From NCBI RefSeq assembly GCF_012034335.1, contig NZ_JAATHJ010000036.1, forward strand, positions 1-34,896: a stretch of DNA of 34,896 bases. Direction: 5' to 3'. Position 1 is the stretch's first letter. Every line of letters starts with the position of its first letter. Positions 18,705 through 26,889 of the stretch are shown here, in pieces. The translations under genes were made by a program, and so were the position numbers. Below the pieces are notes generated by a model. It was not told the DNA's origin and made no database searches. It worked only from the letters and a program-made list of their open reading frames with translations. The DNA comes from Alkalicoccus luteus. GTDB taxonomy: Bacteria > Bacillota > Bacilli > Bacillales > Salisediminibacteriaceae.

Positions 18705-18831
18705 GGTCGTCTGCGTTTTTTAACATGCCGCGTGGCAGGGATACGCCGGAATCGGATGCAGGTATCAGCGGAGATGCTGAAGTCTTGTTTTACAAGTCGT
18801 CATAATATGTAAATTTTTTTGTGAAATAAAA

Positions 18832-18858
18832 AGGATTTCAAATACTCCTTCCAGAAGT
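18832..18858 (+). promoter_or_regulatory. Sigma-H-like promoter of spoVG
   Basis: AGGATTT (18832-18838) is identical to the -35 region of the B. subtilis sigma-H promoter of spoVG, and GAAGT (18854-18858) lies 15 bases on, near the expected GAAT. An AT-rich tract (~18805-18831) precedes it, like the AbrB target in B. subtilis. The -10 match is imperfect. Confidence 0.4.
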
Positions 18859-18911
18859 ATTACCAGCAGGCAGTTATAAATAATAAATATAGAGAAAAGG
18901 TGGTGGCAGAC

Positions 18912-19202
18912 ATGGAAGTGACGGACGTCAGGCTTCGCCGGGTGCAAACGGAGGGACGGATGCTGGCAATTGCCTCGATTACATTCGATGAGGAATTCGT
19001 CGTACATGATATCCGTGTCATTGATGGGAACAACGGGAAATTTGTAGCGATGCCGAGTAAGCGCACTCCGGACGGGGAGTTCCGCGACATTGCCCATCCC
19101 ATATCTTCAGTAACCCGCGAAAAAATTCAGCACGCAGTATTGAAAGCTTACGACGAAGCCGGGAAGAATGCAGAAACGTTTGAAGAGGCCGGCACATCGT
19201 AG
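18912..19202 (+). CDS. spoVG: SpoVG, RNA/DNA-binding regulator
   Basis: The 96-residue protein is clearly Spo[52 protein letters not shown] and a FEEAGTS C-terminus. SpoVG binds nucleic acids and affects septation, virulence and stress genes, also in non-sporulating bacteria such as Staphylococcus and Listeria, so it does not show that this organism forms spores. ATG 18912 is chosen over GTG 18900 because it matches the family start and follows AAAAGGTGGTGG. It has its own upstream regulatory region and terminator. Confidence 0.97.
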   Translation: MEVTDVRLRRVQTEGRMLAIASITFDEEFVVHDIRVIDGNNGKFVAMPSKRTPDGEFRDIAHPISSVTREKIQHAVLKAYDEAGKNAETFEEAGTS

Positions 19203-19225
19203 TCGTTTTTCAAACATATAAACAG

Positions 19226-19257
19226 AAAGTCCGGATGCAGAATGTACCGGGCTTTTT
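19226..19257 (+). terminator. Terminator after spoVG
   Basis: AAAGTCCGG (19226-19234) pairs with CCGGGCTTT (19247-19255) with one GU pair; five T (19253-19257) follow the GC part. Confidence 0.75.
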
Positions 19258-19284
19258 CAGCATGGGTGAAAAGCCCGCGTTCTC

Positions 19285-19313
19285 TTGAAATGGAGCCGGA
19301 TATAAGATATATT
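19285..19313 (+). promoter_or_regulatory. Sigma-A promoter of glmU
   Basis: TTGAAA (19285-19290) and TATATT (19308-19313) are spaced by 17 bases, behind the spoVG terminator and 36 bases before glmU. Confidence 0.75.
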
Positions 19314-19349
19314 CATAGAGGAAATTCAGGCCGTGGAGGGTACCTAACT

Positions 19350-20711
19350 ATGACAAATCGATTTGCGGTCGTTCTGGCCGCCGGAAAAGGCACACGAATG
19401 AAGTCCAGTCTTTACAAAGTGCTTCACCCTGTCGGCGGCAAGCCGATGGTCCAGCATGTGACCGATCAGCTTCAGCAGTGCGGTCTCGAAAAAATGGTAA
19501 CGGTTGTCGGTCATGGTGCCGACACGGTAAAAGATCAGCTCGGCAGTGTGACGGATTACGTGCTGCAGGCCGAGCAGCTTGGTACCGGACACGCGGTGAT
19601 GCAGGCGGAGGAGCAGCTGGGCGGCAAGAGCGGCACCACGCTTGTCGTCTGCGGAGACACGCCGCTGTTGACGGCGGAGACACTTCAGAATCTGCTCGAC
19701 GCCCACGAAGCGAAGGAGGCAAAAGCGACCATTTTGACGGCTCACGCGGACAATCCGGCCGGTTACGGACGTGTCATCCGCGATGGTGCCGGAAAAGTTG
19801 TTAAAATTGTGGAGCAGAAAGATGCATCAGACGAGGAGAAGCAGGTGCAGGAGATCAATACCGGCACTTATTGCTTTGATAATGCGGCATTGTTCGATAC
19901 CTTGCGCCGCGTCGGAAACGACAACGCACAGGGAGAATACTACCTTCCGGACGTAATTGAAATTTTGCAGGAGCAGGGGGAGGCCGTATTTGCTCATCAG
20001 AGCAGCGATTTTCATGAAACAATGGGAGTCAATGACCGCGTAGCACTGAGTCAGGCAGAGGCTCATTTGAAAAAGCGGATCAATGAGCATTGGATGCGTG
20101 AAGGTGTCACCATCACGGACCCGGATTCGGTTTACATCGGGGCAGATGTGATGATCGGAAGCGACACTGTGCTTTACCCGGGTACCATGCTGCAGGGAGA
20201 TACACAAGTCGGGAGCGGCTGTGAGATCGGACCGCATACGGAAATCCGTGACAGCCGCATCGCAGACGAGACGGTTATCCGCCAGTCTGTCGTGCACAGG
20301 AGCAGCATTGGCAGTCGAGCAGCTGTCGGACCGTTCGCTCATATCCGTCCGGAAACGGCACTGGAAGATGAGGTTCGTGTCGGAAACTTTGTCGAACTGA
20401 AAAAAATGCGTATGGGCACCGGCAGCAAAGCCTCCCACCTGAGCTACCTCGGGGATGCAGACATCGGAGCAGGCGTCAACGTCGGCTGCGGCTCGATTAC
20501 GGTGAACTACGACGGTAAGAACAAGCACCTGACGACGATTGAAGACGATGCATTTATTGGCTGCAACTCAAACCTGATTGCACCTGTGACGGTCGGCAGA
20601 GGCTCTTATGTGGCAGCAGGCTCGACGATTACGGATGATGTGCCGGGCGAATCGCTCGCGATCGCACGTCAGCGTCAGACGAACAAAGAAGGCTATACAC
20701 GCAGATCGTAG
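19350..20711 (+). CDS. glmU: Bifunctional UDP-GlcNAc pyrophosphorylase / glucosamine-1-phosphate acetyltransferase
   Basis: The 453-residue enzyme makes UDP-N-acetylglucosamine for peptidoglycan and teichoic acids. The N-terminal uridylyltransferase half has [13 protein letters not shown] (~7-19) and the [12 protein letters not shown] and [10 protein letters not shown] motifs. The C-terminal half (~250-453) is a left-handed beta helix with hexapeptide repeats such as [16 protein letters not shown] and the acetyltransferase segment [13 protein letters not shown]...[16 protein letters not shown] 19350 follows GTGGAGGG; the longer frame from 19242 runs through the spoVG terminator and the promoter and is not used. 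It is followed by prs, as in B. subtilis, 33 bases downstream, and the two are probably one operon. Confidence 0.97.
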   Translation: MTNRFAVVLAAGKGTRMKSSLYKVLHPVGGKPMVQHVTDQLQQCGLEKMVTVVGHGADTVKDQLGSVTDYVLQAEQLGTGHAVMQAEEQLGGKSGTTLVVCGDTPLLTAETLQNLLDAHEAKEAKATILTAHADNPAGYGRVIRDGAGKVVKIVEQKDASDEEKQVQEINTGTYCFDNAALFDTLRRVGNDNAQGEYYLPDVIEILQEQGEAVFAHQSSDFHETMGVNDRVALSQAEAHLKKRINEHWMREGVTITDPDSVYIGADVMIGSDTVLYPGTMLQGDTQVGSGCEIGPHTEIRDSRIADETVIRQSVVHRSSIGSRAAVGPFAHIRPETALEDEVRVGNFVELKKMRMGTGSKASHLSYLGDADIGAGVNVGCGSITVNYDGKNKHLTTIEDDAFIGCNSNLIAPVTVGRGSYVAAGSTITDDVPGESLAIARQRQTNKEGYTRRS

Positions 20712-20744
20712 TACGATGACTAGATAACAATGGAGGGCATTTGG

Positions 20745-21695
20745 ATGGCTCAGTATGCAGACAACAAGTTAAAAGTATTTACGCTCAGCTCCAATCCGGA
20801 CCTGGCATATGAAATCACGGAAAAGATCGGCGTACCGTTAGGGAAAAGCTCCGTGCAGCGCTTCAGTGACGGAGAAATCCAGATCAATATTGAGGAAAGC
20901 ATCCGCGGCTGTGACATTTACGTCATCCAGTCCACCTCCTCACCGGCGAATGAACATATCATGGAGCTTCTCATTATGATCGATGCCCTGAAGCGTGCTT
21001 CGGCAAAAACGATTAACGTCGTGCTGCCTTATTACGGCTATGCCCGTCAGGACAGAAAAGCCCGCTCCAGAGAACCGATTACGGCTAAGCTCGTTGCCAA
21101 TCTGCTTGAGACAGCGGGCGCAACCCGTGTCATCACGCTGGACCTCCATGCGACACAGATTCAAGGCTTTTTTGATATCCCGGTTGACCAGCTCGTTGGT
21201 GTACCGATTCTGGCAGATTACTTTGAAGCCAAGCAGCTTGACGATATTGTTGTCGTGTCACCGGACCACGGCGGCGTCGTACGTGCCAGGAAGATGGCGG
21301 ACCGTCTGAAGGCGCCGATCGCCATCATCGATAAGAGGCGTCCGAAGCCGAACATGTCTGAAGTGATGAACATCGTCGGAAACATTGAAGGGAAGACAGC
21401 GATCATTATCGATGATATTATCGATACAGCGGGGACGATGACGCTTGCAGCTAACGCGATGATCGAAAACGGAGCAAAGGCTGTCTATGCGTGCAGCACC
21501 CATCCGGTTCTTTCCGGTCCGGCAATCGACCGCATCCAAAATTCGCAGCTGGAAGAGCTTGTCATCACCAACTCCATCCCGCTTCCGGACGAAAAGAGAA
21601 TCAGCAAGATTAAGCAGCTGTCGGTGGCACCATTGATCGCAAAAGCGATCGTGCACGTGCATGAACAGCGTTCTGTAAGCCGCTTGTTTGACTGA
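20745..21695 (+). CDS. prs: Ribose-phosphate pyrophosphokinase
   Basis: The 316-residue enzyme makes PRPP from ribose 5-phosphate and ATP, feeding purine, pyrimidine, histidine, tryptophan and NAD synthesis. It has the conserved [18 protein letters not shown], the catalytic flexible-loop region [20 protein letters not shown] (~97-116), the metal-binding [12 protein letters not shown], and the PRPP-binding loop [12 protein letters not shown] near residue 220. ATG 20745 follows TGGAGGG and matches the family; ATG 20730 overlaps the ribosome binding site. PRPP is also the effector of PurR and a substrate of Hpt, both encoded in this window. Confidence 0.98.
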   Translation: MAQYADNKLKVFTLSSNPDLAYEITEKIGVPLGKSSVQRFSDGEIQINIEESIRGCDIYVIQSTSSPANEHIMELLIMIDALKRASAKTINVVLPYYGYARQDRKARSREPITAKLVANLLETAGATRVITLDLHATQIQGFFDIPVDQLVGVPILADYFEAKQLDDIVVVSPDHGGVVRARKMADRLKAPIAIIDKRRPKPNMSEVMNIVGNIEGKTAIIIDDIIDTAGTMTLAANAMIENGAKAVYACSTHPVLSGPAIDRIQNSQLEELVITNSIPLPDEKRISKIKQLSVAPLIAKAIVHVHEQRSVSRLFD

Positions 21696-21709
21696 TACGG
21701 CATCTCCCC

Positions 21710-21747
21710 TTGAAAAAAGACGTTTCATTGTTCTATAATTGGGGAAG
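21710..21747 (+). promoter_or_regulatory. Overlapping sigma-A and sigma-B-like promoters of ctc
   Basis: TTGAAA (21710-21715) and TATAAT (21734-21739) with an 18-base spacer form a sigma-A promoter. Overlapping it, GTTTCA (21722-21727) and GGGAAG (21742-21747), 14 bases apart, resemble the sigma-B pattern GTTTAA-N12-14-GGGWAW. In B. subtilis ctc is a classic sigma-B gene. The sigma-A pair is the better match. Confidence 0.55.
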
Positions 21748-21788
21748 GTGCATTTAGGATCTGAAAAAACTATTGAGGTGATTTTGAG

Positions 21789-22436
21789 ATGGCTACTGTA
21801 TTGAAAGCCGCGGTAAGAGAGGATCTTCGCGGATCCCGTCTAACAAAAATTCGTCAGCAGGGAAATATCCCGGCTGTTGTGTATGGTAAGAAATTCGGAA
21901 GCAAGGCTGTTTCCGTGAATTCGATCGATTTCATTAAGACAATGCGTCAGGAAGGTAAAACAGGCGTATTTAAGATGGACATCGACGGTACAAAGACAGA
22001 CGTTATGATTTATGACCTGCAGTATGACACGCTGAAGAACGAAGTTGTGCACGTGGACTTCTACGCTGCAGACATGAATGTGGAAATGGACGCAGACGTA
22101 CCGGTTTCCCTCCTCGGGGAAGCACAGGGCGTAAAAGACGGAGGCGTTCTGCAGCAGGCTGTATATGAGCTTTCTGTACGTGCCCTTCCGCAGGAGCTCC
22201 CGGACCAGATCGAAGTGGACGTGGAGAAGCTGGAAGTGAACGATTCTCTGTCTGTCAGTGACCTGACGGCCGGTGAGAAGTATGAATTTAACAATGACCC
22301 GGACGAGGTTGTCGTTTCCATCACGCCTCCGGACGAAGAGCCGGAAGAGCCGGAAGTAGAAACAGACGAAGAGCCGGAGCTTGTTGACGCTGAAGAAGAC
22401 GAAGCATCCGAAGACGCTGAAGAAAAGAGCGAATAA
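21789..22436 (+). CDS. ctc: 50S ribosomal protein L25 / general stress protein Ctc
   Basis: The 215-residue protein is of the long TL5/CTC type: an N-terminal L25 domain (~1-93, RGSRLTKIRQQGNIPAVVYGKKF) that binds 5S rRNA, a C-terminal beta domain (~94-185, VPVSLLGEAQGVKDGGVLQQ and LPDQIEVDVEKLEVNDSLSVSDL), and an acidic tail (~186-215, almost all E, D, P and V). In B. subtilis it is stress-induced. ATG 21789 follows GAGGTGATTT. The gene follows prs as in B. subtilis and has its own promoter region. Confidence 0.95.
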   Translation: MATVLKAAVREDLRGSRLTKIRQQGNIPAVVYGKKFGSKAVSVNSIDFIKTMRQEGKTGVFKMDIDGTKTDVMIYDLQYDTLKNEVVHVDFYAADMNVEMDADVPVSLLGEAQGVKDGGVLQQAVYELSVRALPQELPDQIEVDVEKLEVNDSLSVSDLTAGEKYEFNNDPDEVVVSITPPDEEPEEPEVETDEEPELVDAEEDEASEDAEEKSE

Positions 22437-22473
22437 CACGAAAGACAGGTTCTAAACAACGCCTGCACGTGGA

Positions 22474-22549
22474 GAAGCCGGAAGCCTGCCTTCAGCCGGA
22501 TTCCGGCTTCGACACATATATCCTCCACGATGCCGTGGGGGATTTTTTT
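22474..22549 (+). terminator. Two hairpins ending in a terminator between ctc and pth
   Basis: A GAAGCCGGAA/TTCCGGCTTC hairpin (22474-22510) is followed by a 10-bp stem ATCCTCCACG/CGTGGGGGAT (22520-22543, two GU pairs) and seven T. The second is a good intrinsic terminator for ctc. The first may be an extra stabilising stem. Confidence 0.8.
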
Positions 22550-22572
22550 AGGCAACGCGAAGGAGGAACAGG

Positions 22573-23193
22573 ATGAAGTTACTGGATAAACTGTTCCGGC
22601 GCAGAAAACAGGAAGAGCATGAAGGAGCAACGAGCATGAAACTGATCGTCGGACTGGGGAACCCCGGCCGCAAGTACGAACGCACCCGCCACAACATCGG
22701 CTTCGATGTGATCGACCGGCTGCAGGACAAATGGTCGCTTGACTTGAACGAACAGAAGTTTAAAGGTGTGTATGGAGTGGAAAGGAACGGTACGGAGAAA
22801 TTATTCGTGCTAAAGCCGCTTACCTACATGAATTTGTGCGGAGAATCGATCGCGCCGCTCATGCAGTATTACCAGATACCGATTGAGAACCTGCTGGTGA
22901 TCTATGATGATCTGGATCTGGAACCGGGGCGTATCCGTCTGCGTCAAAAGGGCGGACACGGCGGACATAACGGATTAAAATCGATTATTCAACATACCGG
23001 CAGCAACGAGTTTAACCGGATTCGGATCGGCATCGGCCGTCCCTCACCGGGAATTCCCGTGCCGGACTACGTCCTTGGCAGATTTTCGCCGGAGGATCTC
23101 CAGAAAGTGGAGGATGCAGCAGATCGTGCTGCAGAGGCGGTGGACGCGTGGAAGGACGAAGCGTTCCTTCAGGTGATGAACCGCTTCAACTGA
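22573..23193 (+). CDS. pth: Peptidyl-tRNA hydrolase (with possible N-terminal extension)
   Basis: Pth releases peptides from tRNAs lost from ribosomes. The core (from ATG 22636, 185 residues) starts MKLIVGLGNPGRKYERTRHNIGFDVID and contains the catalytic histidine in RTRHNIG, the VLKPLTYMNLCGESI segment, the catalytic aspartate in VIYDDLDLEPG, and KGGHGGHNGLKSII. This core alone matches the family length. The frame extends upstream to ATG 22573, adding a very charged 21-residue segment, and both starts have strong sites (AAGGAGG before 22573; AAGGAG eight bases before 22636). Which is used cannot be told from the sequence. The Bacillus gene was once named spoVC; it is essential and not sporulation-specific. 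Confidence 0.95.
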   Translation: MKLLDKLFRRRKQEEHEGATSMKLIVGLGNPGRKYERTRHNIGFDVIDRLQDKWSLDLNEQKFKGVYGVERNGTEKLFVLKPLTYMNLCGESIAPLMQYYQIPIENLLVIYDDLDLEPGRIRLRQKGGHGGHNGLKSIIQHTGSNEFNRIRIGIGRPSPGIPVPDYVLGRFSPEDLQKVEDAADRAAEAVDAWKDEAFLQVMNRFN

Positions 23194-23236
23194 TCTCTTT
23201 ACAGCAGAAGAAAAGCATGGCGAGGGTGGGTTTCTG

Positions 23237-26200
23237 ATGTCCGGTTCGGACGCAGGGGCTGACCCTTTTGAAGCCGTCGGGCAGGAACTTGAAGAAAAGG
23301 TGGGGAACGCGTTGAAAGGCTTTTTAGAACGGTTACAGACATCAGGAGATTTACAAAAACTGACCTCCGGCGAGGGCGACAGACTCATATCGGGAGTCAC
23401 CGGTTCGTCGCGTGCAGCCGTATTGGCCTCTCTCTATGAGCAGAGCGGCGGTTCCCAGCTTGTCGTGGCACATAACCTCCTGCAGGCGCAAAAGCTTTAC
23501 GATGACCTTTTGTCGTTTGTCGATGAGGAGGACGTTCATCTTTATCCGGTGAACGAGCTCATTTCAGCGGAGGTAGCTGTGGCAAGTCCGGAGCTGCGGA
23601 GCCAGCGCATGGAGGCGCTGAACCATTGGGCTGAAAACCGCCGCGGCATTATTGTCACACCGGCCGCAGGCGTCCGGAGGCTGCTGCCTCCTCCTCAAAT
23701 GTGGAAGGATGCTCAGCTAAGCATCGAAACGGGCACCGACCTGGATCTGGAAGCATTGCTGACACGACTCGTTACACTCGGCTACCATCGCGAAGACATG
23801 GTTGGCGCTCCGGGTGAGTTCAGCGTGCGCGGAGGCATCATCGACATCTACCCGCTTACGGAAACGCACCCGGTGCGGATTGAACTGTTCGATACGGAAG
23901 TGGACTCGCTCCGCTTTTTCGACGTTGGATCCCAGCGCTCGCTCGAGCAGGCCGACTCGGTGCAAATCGGGCCTGCGAGAGAGATTTTACTTACAGACGA
24001 CGAGTATAAGCGCGGAGCGGAAGCGCTGCAGGATCGGCTGGATACGAGCATCCGCGCAGCGCGGGAGCAAGCGGCAAAGAATCGTCTCGCCGAAAACATC
24101 GGCAGCGAGATCGAAAAGCTGAAACAACAGACTCCGTTTGAGGCACTGTATAAGTACATGTCGCTTTTGTACGAAAAGACGTATACGATTCTTGACTACA
24201 TGCCGGAAGGAACACGGCTGGTCGTCGATGAACCGGGCCGGGCGCAGGAAACGATGGACACGCTCGACCGTGAAGAAGCAGACTGGCAGACGGCGATGCT
24301 TGCCGACGGGGCGATTCCGCGAAACTTGACGATGTCTGTGCCGTGGTCAGCGGTGGTGGAAGCGAAGGCTCCAAAGCTTTACTTCAGCTTGTTTGCCCGT
24401 CAGATTCAAGGGGCGGTGCTCGCAGAACATATCAATCTGCAGACAAAATCGATGCAGCAGTTTCACGGGCAGATGAACGTACTGAAAAACGAAGTGGACC
24501 GCTGGAAAAGCAATGGCTATGCGGTTCTGTTTACGTGTGCCTCTGACGACCGTGCCGAGCGCCTGAAGCGCGTGATGGGCGACTACGAGATGGAAGCGTC
24601 AATCGTGCCGCCTGAAAAACCTCCGCATCCTGGAGAAGCACGGATTACGACGGCTCAGCTCACCGCAGGTTTTGAGATGCCGCTGGAGAAAATCGTCGTC
24701 ATCACGGAAGAGGAAGTGTTTACGAAAAAGACCCCGAAAAAACCGAAGCGTCGGCAGAAAATGTCCAATGCCGAGCGAATTAAAAGCTATTCCGAGCTGA
24801 AGGTCGGCGACTGGGTCGTCCATGTTAATCACGGAATTGGGAAATATCTCGGCATTGAAACGCTGGAAGTCGGCGAGATCCATAAAGACTATATGCATAT
24901 TTCCTACGCAGGCAACGACAAGCTTTACGTCCCGGTCGAGCAGATTGATCTCGTGCAGAAATACGTCGGGTCTGAAGAAAAGGATCCGAAGCTCTATGCA
25001 CTTGGCGGAAGCGAATGGAAGAAAGTTAAACGCAAAGTTCGTTCCTCCGTTCAGGATATCGCGGACGATCTGATCAAGCTCTACGCTGAACGCGAGCATT
25101 CCAAAGGGTACGCCTTTACGGCGGACGGTCCGGAACAGCGTGAATTTGAAGCAGCATTTCCGTATCAGGAGACAGAAGATCAGCTTCGCACCATTGAGGA
25201 AATTAAAGTAGACATGGAGCGGGAGCGGCCGATGGACCGGCTGCTCTGTGGAGATGTCGGCTACGGAAAAACAGAAGTAGCGCTCAGGGCAGCGTTTAAA
25301 GCGATTATGGACGGAAAGCAGGTCGCGATTCTCGTTCCGACGACCATTCTCGCCCAGCAGCATTTTGAAACGATCCGCGAACGGTTTCAGGACTTTCCGA
25401 TTAACGCCGAGCTGTTAAGCCGATTCCGCACGCGGAAGCAGCTGAAGGAAACATCCGAGAAGCTGAAAGCCGGCAGTGTCGATATTGTTGTCGGAACGCA
25501 CCGCTTGCTGTCCAAGGATGTGAAGTTCAAAGATCTCGGATTGCTCATCGTGGATGAAGAACAGCGGTTTGGCGTGACCCATAAAGAAAAAATCAAACAG
25601 CTGAAGGCGAATGTTGATGTACTGACGCTGACAGCAACGCCGATTCCGAGGACGCTGCACATGTCCATGCTCGGCGTACGCGATCTGTCCGTCATTGAAA
25701 CACCTCCGGAAAATCGGTTCCCGGTACAGACGTACGTGGTCGAGTACAACGAAGCGCTTGCGCGGGAAGCGATGGAACGCGAGCTCGCCCGCGGCGGCCA
25801 GGTGTACTTCCTCTACAATCGGGTGGAGGATATCGAATCGATGGCGGACCGGGTGCAGATGATGGTGCCGGATGCGACCGTCCGTTTTGCCCACGGGCGT
25901 ATGACGGAAACGGAGCTGGAATCGGTGATGATGGACTTCCTGGAAGGGGAGGCGGATGTACTTGTGACGACGACGATTATTGAAACCGGCGTTGACATTC
26001 CAAATGTAAACACGCTTCTCATTCATAACGCCGACCGCATGGGATTATCCCAGCTCTATCAGCTGCGAGGACGGGTTGGACGCTCCAACCGGATCGCATA
26101 TGCGTATTTCACCCATCAGCGGGATAAAGTCCTCACTGAAATTGCCGAACAGCGGCTGCAGTCGATGAAGGAATTCACGGAGCTTGGGTCCGGATTTAAA

Positions 26201-26854
26201 ATCGCCATGCGGGACTTGTCCATCCGCGGCGCCGGCAACCTGCTCGGTGCTGAACAGCACGGCTTTATTGCCTCGGTCGGGTTTGATCTGTATTCTCAGA
26301 TGCTGAAAGAAGCGATCGACGAGCGAAAAGAGCAGATCGACGGCGGCACAGAGACCGCCAAAAAAGAAGCGCCGCCGGAGCTGGAGCTCGATATTAAATC
26401 GGACGCGTATATTCCGGAGCGCTATATTGGGGATTCCCGACAGAAGATCGATATGTATAAACGATTCCGCGCGGTAACATCGCTGCAGGAAGTGCAGGAT
26501 CTGCAGGACGAAATGATCGACCGCTTCGGTGACTACCCGGAGGAAGTCGACTATCTATTCATCATCTCCCGGATTAAGCTTTATGCTGCCCGCGAAGGCA
26601 TTGAAACCATTCAGGAGAAAAATCAGAACTGCCGCGTGACGCTGAGCAAAGAAGCGACGGACCGCACAGACGGTTCGAAGCTGTTCACGCTTGTCAACAA
26701 ACTGTCGCGCAGCATGAATCTCAGCTATGAAAACAACCGCATTGTCATCACGATTAAAACGAAAAAGCTGGAAGACGGAGACTACTTGTCTTTATTGGAG
26801 CAGGTTATCTCCCGTCTGCCGGAAGTGAGCCGGGACGCAGAAGTGAAGGCTTAG
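23237..26854 (+). CDS. mfd: Transcription-repair coupling factor Mfd
   Basis: The protein of about 1180-1205 residues removes stalled RNA polymerase and recruits UvrA. It shows the UvrB-homology region (~60-350, e.g. YPVNELISAEVAVASPELRSQR and the MVGAPGEFSVRGGIIDIYP segment), the CarD-like RNA polymerase-interaction domain (~520-590, KVGDWVVHVNHGIGKYLGIE), then a RecG-like translocase with Walker A LCGDVGYGKTEVAL, the DEEQ box VDEEQRFG, and TATPIPRTLHMSMLGVRDLS, and a C-terminal TRCF domain. ATG 23237 follows GAGGGTGG, but homology begins near the TTG at 23312 (1180 residues, with AAGGTGGGG upstream), so the first 25 residues are doubtful. B. subtilis has fin (yabK) before and spoVT after mfd; both are missing here. 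Confidence 0.97.
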   Translation: MSGSDAGADPFEAVGQELEEKVGNALKGFLERLQTSGDLQKLTSGEGDRLISGVTGSSRAAVLASLYEQSGGSQLVVAHNLLQAQKLYDDLLSFVDEEDVHLYPVNELISAEVAVASPELRSQRMEALNHWAENRRGIIVTPAAGVRRLLPPPQMWKDAQLSIETGTDLDLEALLTRLVTLGYHREDMVGAPGEFSVRGGIIDIYPLTETHPVRIELFDTEVDSLRFFDVGSQRSLEQADSVQIGPAREILLTDDEYKRGAEALQDRLDTSIRAAREQAAKNRLAENIGSEIEKLKQQTPFEALYKYMSLLYEKTYTILDYMPEGTRLVVDEPGRAQETMDTLDREEADWQTAMLADGAIPRNLTMSVPWSAVVEAKAPKLYFSLFARQIQGAVLAEHINLQTKSMQQFHGQMNVLKNEVDRWKSNGYAVLFTCASDDRAERLKRVMGDYEMEASIVPPEKPPHPGEARITTAQLTAGFEMPLEKIVVITEEEVFTKKTPKKPKRRQKMSNAERIKSYSELKVGDWVVHVNHGIGKYLGIETLEVGEIHKDYMHISYAGNDKLYVPVEQIDLVQKYVGSEEKDPKLYALGGSEWKKVKRKVRSSVQDIADDLIKLYAEREHSKGYAFTADGPEQREFEAAFPYQETEDQLRTIEEIKVDMERERPMDRLLCGDVGYGKTEVALRAAFKAIMDGKQVAILVPTTILAQQHFETIRERFQDFPINAELLSRFRTRKQLKETSEKLKAGSVDIVVGTHRLLSKDVKFKDLGLLIVDEEQRFGVTHKEKIKQLKANVDVLTLTATPIPRTLHMSMLGVRDLSVIETPPENRFPVQTYVVEYNEALAREAMERELARGGQVYFLYNRVEDIESMADRVQMMVPDATVRFAHGRMTETELESVMMDFLEGEADVLVTTTIIETGVDIPNVNTLLIHNADRMGLSQLYQLRGRVGRSNRIAYAYFTHQRDKVLTEIAEQRLQSMKEFTELGSGFKIAMRDLSIRGAGNLLGAEQHGFIASVGFDLYSQMLKEAIDERKEQIDGGTETAKKEAPPELELDIKSDAYIPERYIGDSRQKIDMYKRFRAVTSLQEVQDLQDEMIDRFGDYPEEVDYLFIISRIKLYAAREGIETIQEKNQNCRVTLSKEATDRTDGSKLFTLVNKLSRSMNLSYENNRIVITIKTKKLEDGDYLSLLEQVISRLPEVSRDAEVKA

Positions 26855-26889
26855 CCGTCCGGCTGTTTGCAGGGAAGGAAGCAGACTGT

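Noticed and set aside
19242-19349. Extended N-terminus of glmU
   Set aside because: The extension runs through the spoVG terminator and the glmU promoter; ATG 19350 gives the normal GlmU start.
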